From NCBI GenBank assembly GCA_024680915.1, contig JAILBN010000120.1:1-64000 (forward strand): a DNA stretch of 64,000 nt, written 5' to 3'. Origin of the DNA: Treponemataceae bacterium. Its GTDB lineage: Bacteria; Spirochaetota; Spirochaetia; Treponematales; Treponemataceae. This document shows, piece after piece, positions 21,587 to 31,625 of the stretch. The position numbers and the translations under genes were made by a program. The notes under the pieces were generated by a model, which did not search any database, had not been told where the DNA came from, and saw only the letters and a program-made list of their open reading frames with translations. How positions within the stretch are numbered: position 1 is the first letter of the stretch; each line of letters begins with the position of its first letter.

Positions 21587-22198
21587 ATGGTACTACAAAA
21601 TTTCATTGTATTTGAAGGCATCGATGGAGCCGGAACATCAACACAGCTGAACATACTGAAAAAGAAACTTCCCGAGGAGAGGACAGATTTCTCGTCAGAA
21701 CCAACGACACTGGAAACAGGTAAATTCCTGAGAAGGATACTTTCCGGTGAAGTTCCTGTGCACCCAGAAACAGCCGCTTATCTATTCGCGGCAGACAGAT
21801 GCGAACATATATACGGAAAAAATGGAATCGTAAAGAAAACATCAGAGGGGATAATCTGTTTCTCTGACAGATATCTTTTCTCAAGCCTTGCCTATCAAAG
21901 CCAGGAGTGTAGGAAAGGAATCCCCGAACTACTGAATTCAAGCTTCCCCCTGCCTGAAATTCTTTTCTATTTTTCTATAGATCCTGCTCTTTCCCTTAAA
22001 AGAATTATCGGAAGGGATAAAACTGAAATTTATGAAAAAGAGGATTTTCTAAGAAAAACAGAAGCAGCATACAAAATGGTGATGGAAGATTTCAAGGAAA
22101 AAGTCCCAGAAATGAAAATCATAGAAATTGATGCGACTCTGCCTGTGGACGAAATAAGCGGAATAATATCATCTGCCCTAGGCAAATTCGGATTTTGA
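21587..22198 (+). CDS. tmk: Thymidylate kinase
   Basis: FIVFEGIDGAGTSTQ P-loop, DRYLFSSLAYQ; start adjusted to MVLQNF. Confidence 0.93.
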   Translation: MVLQNFIVFEGIDGAGTSTQLNILKKKLPEERTDFSSEPTTLETGKFLRRILSGEVPVHPETAAYLFAADRCEHIYGKNGIVKKTSEGIICFSDRYLFSSLAYQSQECRKGIPELLNSSFPLPEILFYFSIDPALSLKRIIGRDKTEIYEKEDFLRKTEAAYKMVMEDFKEKVPEMKIIEIDATLPVDEISGIISSALGKFGF

Positions 22199-22280
22199 CC
22201 AGGCAGGAATAGGTTCTGCATGCCTGAATACCGACTCATGTTGCCATAAAGCATTATAATTTATTCCCGATAATAAAGGT

Positions 22281-22892
22281 GTGAAACGAAGCAGACTTTT
22301 TTTTATGATTATAATACTGACTCTCGCAGGAAACTCTTTTTTGTTCCCCTATGCCATAACATACAAAGAGCAGTATTACAATCTCTTCCACACCCATTAT
22401 CAGCAGTACCCTGAGGACGTGATGGAAAACATATACTGGCTGCAAAGGGCTGTTGCCGCTGATTTCTGTAATCCCCAATATGCGCTGGCAAAGATAAAGG
22501 ATGAAACTCAGTGGGAAAAATACCGCTACCTTTTCATGATGCACGTAAATATAAAACTTGCAGAACAACATCTCCGGCTGGGACGGACCTGGGACAAATA
22601 CAATATATATTTTTACGACGAACCTTGGAAAGAAGAGTATCTCAGGAATTTGGACACAGCCGAAGCCTGTTATTCCACAGGCCTCTACTACTGGAACGAG
22701 GCAAAAGCCTGGGCAGAAAAAGCGAATTCGAAAGAATTCCTATTTCTTTATATAACTGACCAGCAGTTCTGGGAAGATGAAAGAGAAAGAATATATACAG
22801 GAGATCTTGATTACGAAAAAACAATAAACAGGGAACTTTCCCGCATAAAAGAGGCTAAAGATACTCTTAACTCTATGGACGGCGGTTATTGA
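22281..22892 (+). CDS. Hypothetical exported protein
   Basis: Complete ORF with signal-like N-terminus MKRSRLFFMIIILTLAGNSFLFPY; no recognised domain; GTG start. Confidence 0.65.
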   Translation: MKRSRLFFMIIILTLAGNSFLFPYAITYKEQYYNLFHTHYQQYPEDVMENIYWLQRAVAADFCNPQYALAKIKDETQWEKYRYLFMMHVNIKLAEQHLRLGRTWDKYNIYFYDEPWKEEYLRNLDTAEACYSTGLYYWNEAKAWAEKANSKEFLFLYITDQQFWEDERERIYTGDLDYEKTINRELSRIKEAKDTLNSMDGGY

Positions 22893-24025
22893 GCAGTCTT
22901 TTTATATTCACCGTACTCACAGCCACAGTTATATATTTTGGTATCCTCAACAAGCTCAAGAGCCTTATGTTTCTTACGGAAAAACTTCAGTTCACCGAAT
23001 CCATTGCCGCAATTCCATAGCTTGTCGAAATTCTTCTCACCAGATGGCGACTCATAGTTTATAAAAATAGAATCAGTCATCTTGCAGTAAACATCCACGT
23101 CAAAAAGATAGGAACGATTCTCTGCCGACACGAACCAATGAAGAAGATCCCCTTCCTCACTGAAGGAAAAATCGACCTTACTTTTTTTCCAGAAATGAGA
23201 GAAATTGAACACATAATTTTTTCCTTCAAAATGGAAAAAAGCGAGAAGCTTACGGTTCAATGGAATTTTACAGATTTTAGGACAACCACCGCCTATATCG
23301 AAGCAAGCGTTCTCAAGACGATTCCCAGAAATCTGACTTACCAGATTACAACTGGACAACCAAACCCAAGGACTTGTGAAATCAGTTCCCCAATTCTTAT
23401 CAGCATATCCATAGGATTTCTCAGGTGGAACAATGTATTCCTGTCCATCGAACACGACAGAACCCGTATAATCTGTCTTTACACCTTGAGCATGCCAATA
23501 CATCTGAAAAAGATTAAATCGTCTGAAAAGCCATGAAGTGCAGTAGCCGACATCAAAGGGAATCCTCTTGTTTACCTTGAGCTTCCATGCCATAGAACCT
23601 GAATCACTCATATACTCAGGATGTGCCGCAGCCTCTTTCTCAGGCATAGCTATAGCACCCTCGATATATGTTTCAGAAAGACTGCAACAACCAGCAGATA
23701 GCTTAAAATTACGATTTTTTACTATCAGCTTTTCCGTAGGATAAAAGGCATGTATCTGCTTTCCATTTTTACCCCAGCTTCCAGCTTTAATCATAACATA
23801 GCATGGTTTCGTAAGAGTCTTTACATCTGCATGAGAACGTGCTTTTTTTTGTCCAAATACAATGGCTTGAGGAGATATAGCGGGATTAATGACAAAATAC
23901 TCTATGAAAAAAGTTCTAGGCTCACCGTTTTTTTTATTGTAAGCTGTAAAAGAATGCCACCACCAGTCATATCCATTTCTCTTTTGACCACATTTAAGCA
24001 TATACCTGTTTTTTTTGGCATTCAT
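22886..24025 (-). CDS. Tocopherol cyclase-like family protein
   Basis: PFDVGYCTSWLFRRFNLFQMYWHAQGVKTDYTGSVVFDG...YGYADKNWGTDFTSPWVWLSSCNL resembles the tocopherol-cyclase family signature. Confidence 0.7.
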   Translation of the reverse strand: MNAKKNRYMLKCGQKRNGYDWWWHSFTAYNKKNGEPRTFFIEYFVINPAISPQAIVFGQKKARSHADVKTLTKPCYVMIKAGSWGKNGKQIHAFYPTEKLIVKNRNFKLSAGCCSLSETYIEGAIAMPEKEAAAHPEYMSDSGSMAWKLKVNKRIPFDVGYCTSWLFRRFNLFQMYWHAQGVKTDYTGSVVFDGQEYIVPPEKSYGYADKNWGTDFTSPWVWLSSCNLVSQISGNRLENACFDIGGGCPKICKIPLNRKLLAFFHFEGKNYVFNFSHFWKKSKVDFSFSEEGDLLHWFVSAENRSYLFDVDVYCKMTDSIFINYESPSGEKNFDKLWNCGNGFGELKFFRKKHKALELVEDTKIYNCGCEYGEYKKTAQ

Positions 24026-24074
24026 AACACTAATTCCACCTGAATAAGGAATAACTCATAATGCTGAACTGAAT

Positions 24075-24338
24075 CTAAAGTTGCTCAAGAGTATTATTTA
24101 TATCGCTTTCAGGTTCCTTTGGTATGTTCTCATCAAGGAATTCAAAACATTCTATGGCATTTTTCTGAATGTGCTCATACCATATCATGTATAGTTCATT
24201 CTCCAAAGATCCAGGATAAGGAGCACCCTGAACATCAGAAACCAATTTTCTCAGCTTTTCACTGCATTCTTTTAAAGTTTTATCCATAACTCCACCTGAA
24301 CACGTCACGTCAAAATTCAAATAGCCAAAGGCTCTCAT
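24075..24338 (-). CDS. Small hypothetical protein
   Basis: 87-aa ORF without overlap to other genes, same strand as neighbours; no known domain. Confidence 0.5.
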   Translation of the reverse strand: MRAFGYLNFDVTCSGGVMDKTLKECSEKLRKLVSDVQGAPYPGSLENELYMIWYEHIQKNAIECFEFLDENIPKEPESDINNTLEQL

Positions 24339-24385
24339 TTTTTTGACTCAGCCGTTTTACAGTTTGAATAAATCAAACTTAATAC

Positions 24386-27385
24386 TCAGTATAATGGTAA
24401 ATCAATGATTTTACCAGTATATTTTATTTTTTTCCCTAAAATTGCTGTTTTTTTCGAATTTTCATACTTTGTTACTAACCTGCTTGCCGCCCTTCGTATT
24501 TCTTCCGCCGTGACAGAAAGAATTTTCTTTACACGCCCTTCCCTATATTCGTCTGTAATTCCATAAAGACAGCGGACGAACCCCTTGAACCCATTACCTG
24601 CCGGTGCACCAGGCTGAAAAATACGACTATAAACTCCTGTTATAGCCTTTTCCACAGTATCCTCATCAAGCTCAAGTTCAGAGGCCGTTTTCAGGCAATC
24701 GTAAAAAACAGAAAGGGATTTTTCCGGATCAGGATCCCTGTAAGTGGAAAGTATAAAGGATCTCTCCGTATTATCCACAGAGGCGAAAGCTCCGTAAGCT
24801 CCTCCTATTGTGCGCAGTTTTTCCCACATGATGTTATTAGAAAGCCAGTGAGAAAGAACTATCTCCGCCGCAGATTCATCATCATCAGAAGAGCTGGCAT
24901 CAAGGGAGCAGGCTGCAAAACCCACTTCGGAAGCAGCATTAAAATACTCATCCTCAAGAGAAGACTCCTGACCAGGAAGAATCGTGTAAGGTAGAAAATC
25001 CTCCCTAGAAAAGGAAGCGGGCTGAACAGGCCCGGAAAAAGAGGAAAGATGAGCCTTAAGGAGAGGCACCATATTGGTCACGCCTTCCTCGGTAGAAGTC
25101 ATATCAATGACGACACCAGATTTCAACAGCTTTTCTTTTATAGCATAAAGCTTACCAGAAAGCTGCTCCACTTCCATAGCAACTATCTCACGGGCTGTAT
25201 ACAACTGACTTATTCCGTTCCATATCTCATCACACATTTTTGAAAAGGTCCTGCGACAGGAAGACCTGGAGGAAGCATACTCATGACCACCCGGTACTAT
25301 AGAGGAAGATATGTCATTCTTGTATTCCGCGGCAAGGCTCTCAAGTCTCTTGTAATCATCAAAGGAGACATTTTCCAAGCAATCAAAGAAAACATCCAAG
25401 GCTTCAGCAGTTTTTTCCTCAAGCATTTTTATTCGGAAAAACATCCACTGCCGGGCGAGACAGGGATCCTTCTCATACAATCTTGCCGCCACATCCTGGG
25501 GGGGGCATCCGTCTCCCGCGTTCTCACAAATCACACTATCAACAACAGAAGATGAAAACAAGCTGGCTCCGAATCCACCCGAAACACTTGCGAAGGCAGA
25601 AGCAGCTTCTGCCCAATTCATGCCGCTGAAGCCCATATTCGTCGCGGCAATTGTGTAAAAAGGCAGGAATCTGTAGCAGTCAGGAGGAAGAGTATCAACG
25701 GGGAAGCCTAAAGTGACATAGTTAATTCCGTTTACAACCTCCGCGTGGGAATAATAGGGAATGCCCTCATAAAGCTCCTTTTTCATAGCTATCCTGTCGT
25801 TTTTCGCAGGAAGCTCTGAAACACGCAGGTGGGGCAGAAGACTAAGCTTTTCCGGGGTATCCTTTTCTGTCTGGAATTTTCTCAGAAGCTCCAGCTCCTC
25901 CTCAACCTCAGCTTTTTTCAAGACCTTAGCCTTGGAAAGACAATAGTCACAGAGCTTTTTCTCCCTATCAGACTGATAAGAGGTATCCGGTTTTACAGTA
26001 AGAGTAACACGGTGGTTATTATCTAAAAGCAGACCTTTGAGAAGCTTCTGTATATATTCAGGATCTTTTTCTATATCTTTCTTTATTTTTGCGAAGGCCT
26101 CTGTATTCCTTAGAGTAGAATCAGGAGAAGCCCCATTCATCCATCCCCGGAGACAATAGCGCATGAGCCTTAGTGAGTAGGGGCCGTTACTACGCTTTAT
26201 CTCCCGGCTGGAAAAATCTACAGCCATAATCGCAGCATCCACATCAGCCTCAGAGAAGCCATTCTCTGCCTTGTCCTCCAGAACAGAAAGAACAAGCTGC
26301 TCGAAGGCCTTTGCGTCCTCAGCCTTTACATTCCTCTTCCCTACTGTATACACAAGATACTTCATCTCACTGGTCATTCCAGAAACTGGAGAAATATCAT
26401 CACCAAAGGGAGAATCAAGCAGAGCTTTCGAAAGAGGAGAGCCATCATGGCCCATAAGGAGCTCGTCAAGCAGAACCATCTGCATAAAATTCTCGGCACT
26501 GGAGGTGTCACCTGTCATCCAGCTGATCGCCACTGTCGGCTCCATATCCCCGCTTCCTTTATCAGCGGCTGGTGCTGAGGCCTCCACAGTCCGAGGGGAC
26601 CCGAAAGCTACCAAGGGAGATTCCTGCTCACTTACAAAAGCTGGAAAATCATGACCATCGAGGAAACAGGTGTTCAAGAAATCCACTTGTTTTTCAGTGG
26701 GGATATTTCCGTAAAGGAAGAGCTTACAATTGGAAGGAGAATAGTATTTTCTATGGAACTCAAGAAAATCTTCGTAGGTAAGGTCCGGAATAAACTCAGG
26801 GTCACCGCCCGAATCGTGCTCATAGGCGGTTCCCGGCAATAAGGTGGTAAGGGTCAAATCTCCAGCGATATTATCAAAACTGGAATAATTTCCTTTCATC
26901 TCATTATAGACGACACCCTGCACAGTCAGATTACCGTTTTCATCATATTCGAAATGATGACCTTCCTGAAGAAAGACCTCTTTTTGAAGCAAGGGAAAAA
27001 AGACCGCATCCCCATATACCGACATAACATTGAAATAATCTTTCTCCACTGTGGAGCTTGCGGGATAGACTGTCTTATCAGGAAATGTGAGAGCATTCAT
27101 AAAGGTTTTCACGCTCTGATTCACAAGAACGATAAAGGGATCTTTCAAGGGATAATGTTCAGAGCCACAAAGAACGGAATGCTCCAGGACATGGGCGGTT
27201 CCTCTGGAATCCCTAGGAAGAGTCTTGAAGGAAAAGGCGAAAAGGTTCTCCTCATCAGTGTTTTTCATATGAAAAACTTCCATTCCTGTTTTTTCATGCC
27301 TCAGCCATAGGCATTCAGATTTGTATTCAGAAATCTCTGTTACAGAAAGGACCTTCCAGCCATTATATACTTCATTTTTTTTCAT
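24386..27385 (-). CDS. Insulinase-like metallopeptidase, M16C family (PreP-like)
   Basis: GTAHVLEHSVLCGSEHYPLKDPF (HxxEH), KTFMNALTFPDKTVYP, VYNEMKGNYSS. Confidence 0.94.
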   Translation of the reverse strand: MKKNEVYNGWKVLSVTEISEYKSECLWLRHEKTGMEVFHMKNTDEENLFAFSFKTLPRDSRGTAHVLEHSVLCGSEHYPLKDPFIVLVNQSVKTFMNALTFPDKTVYPASSTVEKDYFNVMSVYGDAVFFPLLQKEVFLQEGHHFEYDENGNLTVQGVVYNEMKGNYSSFDNIAGDLTLTTLLPGTAYEHDSGGDPEFIPDLTYEDFLEFHRKYYSPSNCKLFLYGNIPTEKQVDFLNTCFLDGHDFPAFVSEQESPLVAFGSPRTVEASAPAADKGSGDMEPTVAISWMTGDTSSAENFMQMVLLDELLMGHDGSPLSKALLDSPFGDDISPVSGMTSEMKYLVYTVGKRNVKAEDAKAFEQLVLSVLEDKAENGFSEADVDAAIMAVDFSSREIKRSNGPYSLRLMRYCLRGWMNGASPDSTLRNTEAFAKIKKDIEKDPEYIQKLLKGLLLDNNHRVTLTVKPDTSYQSDREKKLCDYCLSKAKVLKKAEVEEELELLRKFQTEKDTPEKLSLLPHLRVSELPAKNDRIAMKKELYEGIPYYSHAEVVNGINYVTLGFPVDTLPPDCYRFLPFYTIAATNMGFSGMNWAEAASAFASVSGGFGASLFSSSVVDSVICENAGDGCPPQDVAARLYEKDPCLARQWMFFRIKMLEEKTAEALDVFFDCLENVSFDDYKRLESLAAEYKNDISSSIVPGGHEYASSRSSCRRTFSKMCDEIWNGISQLYTAREIVAMEVEQLSGKLYAIKEKLLKSGVVIDMTSTEEGVTNMVPLLKAHLSSFSGPVQPASFSREDFLPYTILPGQESSLEDEYFNAASEVGFAACSLDASSSDDDESAAEIVLSHWLSNNIMWEKLRTIGGAYGAFASVDNTERSFILSTYRDPDPEKSLSVFYDCLKTASELELDEDTVEKAITGVYSRIFQPGAPAGNGFKGFVRCLYGITDEYREGRVKKILSVTAEEIRRAASRLVTKYENSKKTAILGKKIKYTGKIIDLPLY

Positions 27386-27400
27386 AATATTTCCTATTCA

Positions 27401-28465
27401 TCAGAATACATATTCGTCATCTCGACCTGAGATTATAAGATTTCCATTCTCCCATGCAGTGCGCATATCATTCATAAATTTATCAGTGACTGCACGACTT
27501 TCGATTTTCTTTACAGGAAGCTTCAGCTGCTCTTCCTCAAGTATCTGAGCACCACGTATTTTAGAGATATTAGATAAAATTTTCAACCTGAATTTATCGT
27601 TTTTTCCCACAATCAGGATTGCTATCTCATCATCAGGCATGGTTCTTAGATATTCCTGGATAAAACGATCATCCGCATTGACAAAATCCTCGGCAGAAAA
27701 AAGCCTCTGTCTCAAATCCGATGTAAGGTCGGTATCTGACTGAGAAAGAGACGCAAGTATCTCATTCTCTGCCGATAGAGGCATTCTTTTCAGGATCTCA
27801 GCAAGAGCACCTCTTCCGTCCATCTTCTCGGCCTTGTCAGTTCCCACGGTCTTAAGCTTTTCCTGCATGGCTTTGTCGACACGTCTTACAGCTTCAGGAT
27901 CTATCGTTTTTAACCTGGCCAAACGTTTTATCAACTCAGTTTTGTCATCACCCTGCATCTTGTTTATTACCTCAGCCGCAAGCTGAGGCTCAAGGTGGGC
28001 TACCACAAGCGTCCTCACAGGAATACTTTCATCCTTCAGAAGGATCCATACCTTTTCGCTTTCAATTTCATTAAGGTATTCAAAAGGGGGTTTCTCCTGC
28101 TCCGGAACATACTTTTTCAGCAGGAAATCAGCTTTTTCCTTGCCGTAGGCTTTCTCCAGAATCGTCCTTGCTGTATCAACTCCACCCTTCTCCTTTGCTT
28201 TGGCTGCAATTGCCTGGAACTCAGCAAGGATAACCTCTGCCTCATCCTTCTCTACATTACGGATAGAAGCAATTTCTGGAATAATCTTTTCAATCTGATC
28301 CTGGGGGAGGTGAGAAAGAATCTTGGCAGCTTCATCAAGTCCTATCAAAAGAAGGAATTTAGCGACACGCCTATATTTATTCTCATCAAGTTTCTTTTCA
28401 GATGATGTCTTTATGAGACCATCTCTTCTAACTGATTTGTTCAAATCTTCATTCTGACTTTGCAT
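27401..28465 (-). CDS. fliG: Flagellar motor switch protein FliG (FliG1-like paralogue)
   Basis: FliG N, middle and C-like domains: RRVAKFLLLIGLDEAAKILSHLPQDQIEKI, EKPPFEYLNEIESEKVWILLKDE. Spirochaetes commonly carry two FliGs. Confidence 0.87.
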   Translation of the reverse strand: MQSQNEDLNKSVRRDGLIKTSSEKKLDENKYRRVAKFLLLIGLDEAAKILSHLPQDQIEKIIPEIASIRNVEKDEAEVILAEFQAIAAKAKEKGGVDTARTILEKAYGKEKADFLLKKYVPEQEKPPFEYLNEIESEKVWILLKDESIPVRTLVVAHLEPQLAAEVINKMQGDDKTELIKRLARLKTIDPEAVRRVDKAMQEKLKTVGTDKAEKMDGRGALAEILKRMPLSAENEILASLSQSDTDLTSDLRQRLFSAEDFVNADDRFIQEYLRTMPDDEIAILIVGKNDKFRLKILSNISKIRGAQILEEEQLKLPVKKIESRAVTDKFMNDMRTAWENGNLIISGRDDEYVF

Positions 28466-28473
28466 TTTCTAAT

Positions 28474-28502
28474 ATAATATCAGTTAAAATAGGGGGATGC
28501 AA
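28474..28502 (-). promoter_or_regulatory. Sigma70-type promoter immediately upstream of fliG
   Basis: Minus strand TTGCAT-17-TATTAT, only 8 nt between the -10 and the ATG. Confidence 0.5.
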
Positions 28503-28512
28503 TAGAAAGCAA

Positions 28513-28603
28513 GGGCTGTCCTTGAAGTTCTGATAACTTCAAGGACAGCCCCCGAAAAATGAATATAGAATTTTACATAAACAGATATCCAAGGGATATC
28601 TGT
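28513..28603. repeat. Two perfect inverted repeats between secF and fliG
   Basis: 17-bp stem/5-nt loop GGGCTGTCCTTGAAGTT-CTGAT-AACTTCAAGGACAGCCC (28513-28551); 10-bp stem ACAGATATCC-AAG-GGATATCTGT (28581-28603). Confidence 0.85.
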
Positions 28604-28622
28604 CTGTTATGGACCTTAAAGC

Positions 28623-29867
28623 TTACTCAGCGAAAAGGTTCGTTGACGCAACAGACTGTGTCTGAGTCTTTTTCTCTTCATCAGACGGCTTCCAGTTCTT
28701 TCTTGTCAAAGAAGTAAATGCACCGGAAATGAAAATTGATGAATAAAGACCAGAAAGAAGACCTACGAACAAGGCAAGTGCAAAATCCCTCATAGTTCCG
28801 GTAGTAAAGAGGAAGAGGGAAATAACAGCAAGCATTGTCGTTACTGTTGTTATCAAAGAACGACTCAATGTATCAGAAAGTGAGATATTAAGTATATCCA
28901 AGAAATTCTGGGTCTTAACAGTGCGGATGTTCTCCCTGACGCGATCAAAGATAACAACCGTAGCATTGATAGAATAACCTATGATTGTCAGTATTGCCGC
29001 TATCGTCGTAGAGGTGAATTCCATCTGAGTCCACGAGATGAAAGAAATGATTATAAGGGAATCGTGAAGAAGAGCTATGATAGCCGCAAGAGCGAAGTCC
29101 CACTTGAACCGAATCGTCGCATAAAGCCAGATAAGAAGCATTGTTCCTATAACAAGGATTATAGCCTTGCTTGCAAGAGAAGAAGAGAAATTAGAAGCTA
29201 CGAAATCAGTCTTGATTATGGCTACATTCTCTTCTCCATATTTCTTTACGAAACGATTCAGGATTTCCTGCTGGATTTTTTCTGATATCTCGGGATCAGA
29301 ACCATCATCACCAGCACGAATCTGATATGTATTCAAAGAAACGTCACCACTCTGCTTCACATTGAAGGAACTGTCATTGGCAAAAAGCTCACGTATATCC
29401 TCAACAGAAACAACAGTAGGATTAGATTCTGAATAATAAAGCCTGAATTTCTCACCTGTAAGTACAGCAGACTGAGATGAACTGCCAAAGAAGCCTTCTG
29501 CAGTCACAGACGAATCAGCTACAGCAACAGCGGTAGTTCCATCAATCCCTGACATAGCCGAAACCATTTCACCGACTGTCGGATAATCAATGTAACGGAA
29601 GCTTTCTGTCCTGCTTTCAGAGCCAGCTCCGCTTATAACGAAAGAAATTCCCTGTGCACTTGTCTGAATCTCCACATTGGCGGCACCATTGTATGAAAGT
29701 GTCATTGCCGTAGGTGCAATACGAACTTCCTCAATGAGACCCGGTTGGAAATCAATACCAAAATTGATATGTCTTGTACACAAAGAAACAACACCGGCAG
29801 CAATCAGAACAAGACTGATTATAACTGCTGGAACAAAGAATCTGCTGAATTTGATTACCTTTTTCAT
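28623..29867 (-). CDS. secF: Protein translocase subunit SecF
   Basis: GIDFQPG, ATIIGYSINATVVIFDRVREN-like region, adjacent to secD. Confidence 0.96.
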   Translation of the reverse strand: MKKVIKFSRFFVPAVIISLVLIAAGVVSLCTRHINFGIDFQPGLIEEVRIAPTAMTLSYNGAANVEIQTSAQGISFVISGAGSESRTESFRYIDYPTVGEMVSAMSGIDGTTAVAVADSSVTAEGFFGSSSQSAVLTGEKFRLYYSESNPTVVSVEDIRELFANDSSFNVKQSGDVSLNTYQIRAGDDGSDPEISEKIQQEILNRFVKKYGEENVAIIKTDFVASNFSSSLASKAIILVIGTMLLIWLYATIRFKWDFALAAIIALLHDSLIIISFISWTQMEFTSTTIAAILTIIGYSINATVVIFDRVRENIRTVKTQNFLDILNISLSDTLSRSLITTVTTMLAVISLFLFTTGTMRDFALALFVGLLSGLYSSIFISGAFTSLTRKNWKPSDEEKKTQTQSVASTNLFAE

Positions 29868-31604
29868 TTATTTAATCCTCCAGCTGATACTTACCTTTTG
29901 TCTCTTAAGGACATCAGTATTGAAATCGAACATAAGCCTTGAAACCACAAGAGCCGTGAATACTGAAGAAACAACACCGATTGCAAGAGATACAGCGAAG
30001 CCCTGGATTGAACCAGTACCAAGCTGAGAAAGGAACAAGGCAGCAATAAATGTTGTGATGTTGGAGTCCATGATCGCCCAGAAGGCATGTCCGAAACCTG
30101 CTGAAATAGCAGCCGGCCTGCTCTTTCCGGAGAGAAGCTCTTCTTTGATGCGCTCAAAAATAATTACGTTGGCATCAACAGCCATACCGATGGTAAGAAT
30201 CATACCAGCGATACTTGGAAGCGTAATCGTAAGGTTGAAGGCAGAAAGAATACTGAACATCATGTAAAGGTTGAGCACCTGAGCAACTATGGCGTTAAAA
30301 CCAGCTCCCTTGTACCACAAAAGCATAAATACCATAACGGCTATAAGACCGATAATAAGGGCCTTAAGACCTTCATTGATAGCTTTCTCACCAAGAGAAG
30401 CACCAACTACCTGCTGACTTTCTACAGAAAGAGGCACGCTGAGCCATGCTGTCTGAAGAACCTTCTGGAGGTTCTGGGCTTCCTCAAGGTCAAAACCGCT
30501 GATAGAAACGTTTCCACCAGGAATAGCCTCTCTGATGGAGGCATAGGATTTAATCTTGTCATCAGAGACAATGGCCAGGCTCTTTCCTACATTAGCAGCG
30601 GTGAATGTACCGAAAATCTCGGCACCTTCACTGTCCAAGGTAAGATGAACCTCAGGTCTTCCTGTTATATTGTCACTGGCAACAGCAGCAGACTTTATAT
30701 ATTTTCCATCAAGGACGACTTCCGTTTTGACTACCATGTACCTTACGAATTCATCAAGACCATAATCATCCTTAGTGTAATAACCAAGGACTTCCGTATC
30801 AGAAGGAATCACGTCCGGATTAAGGAGCTCACCGTTGGAGGCAAAGGTCTTTCCCGGGTTAGCAGCATAATATTCCTGAAAGGATGCAGTTGCATCCTCA
30901 TCTACAAGACGAATATTAAGGATTCCCTTACCCATTATGATTGAGTTTATCCTGCTTGAATCCGCGGCACCAGGAATCTCTATATATATGCGGTCATCAC
31001 CCTGCTGTCTGATGACAGGCTCTGTAAGACCGAATTTGTCAATACGACTAGTCAAAGTCTCAATAGCCTGAGTCATCGCTGTCTCGCGCAACACAGTCTC
31101 ATCTTCCACTGCTTCACCCTGAGCGGCCACGACAGCATCCAAATCAGCTTTGACGATAATGCTCATACCTCCGGAGAGGTCAAGACCAAGCTTAACTGAG
31201 TTCGTGTACTTGTCTTTAGCTTCAAGGATCTCATCACGATAATGAGACTCGATAGTAGAAACAAGATCATCCTCAGTGGAGAACGAAACAAGAACATCCC
31301 TGATTGTCATAGGAGATGGGACATCCTTTCCAAGAGCCTTATAGTTTTTTTTGGCTTCTTTCACAAGATAGGAAAACTCAGCATCAATCTCCGAAGAAGG
31401 GTCTGCCTTTACGGCTTCTTTTAGAGAAGCAACCCCCTCCGTTGCCATTTGACTTGAATAATCCTTGATTTTTTCCAGCGAGCTTAATGCCAAAGCCTGA
31501 TCTTCTTTCGGTGTCAATGCATACCAACTGATTGAAGGCCAAAGGAAGAGGAAACAGACAACTAAAACTGCCAGAATGAGTACAAAACGGCTTCGTTTAC
31601 TCAT
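29868..31604 (-). CDS. secD: Protein translocase subunit SecD
   Basis: LGLDLSGGMSIIVK, GMAVDANVIIFERIKEE. Confidence 0.96.
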   Translation of the reverse strand: MSKRSRFVLILAVLVVCFLFLWPSISWYALTPKEDQALALSSLEKIKDYSSQMATEGVASLKEAVKADPSSEIDAEFSYLVKEAKKNYKALGKDVPSPMTIRDVLVSFSTEDDLVSTIESHYRDEILEAKDKYTNSVKLGLDLSGGMSIIVKADLDAVVAAQGEAVEDETVLRETAMTQAIETLTSRIDKFGLTEPVIRQQGDDRIYIEIPGAADSSRINSIIMGKGILNIRLVDEDATASFQEYYAANPGKTFASNGELLNPDVIPSDTEVLGYYTKDDYGLDEFVRYMVVKTEVVLDGKYIKSAAVASDNITGRPEVHLTLDSEGAEIFGTFTAANVGKSLAIVSDDKIKSYASIREAIPGGNVSISGFDLEEAQNLQKVLQTAWLSVPLSVESQQVVGASLGEKAINEGLKALIIGLIAVMVFMLLWYKGAGFNAIVAQVLNLYMMFSILSAFNLTITLPSIAGMILTIGMAVDANVIIFERIKEELLSGKSRPAAISAGFGHAFWAIMDSNITTFIAALFLSQLGTGSIQGFAVSLAIGVVSSVFTALVVSRLMFDFNTDVLKRQKVSISWRIK

Positions 31605-31625
31605 TTCTAATTACCTCAATTATTT

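Noticed and set aside
22254-22571. Minus-strand ORF of 105 aa near tmk
   Set aside because: Overlaps the exported-protein gene 22281-22892 on the other strand, with no supporting signals.
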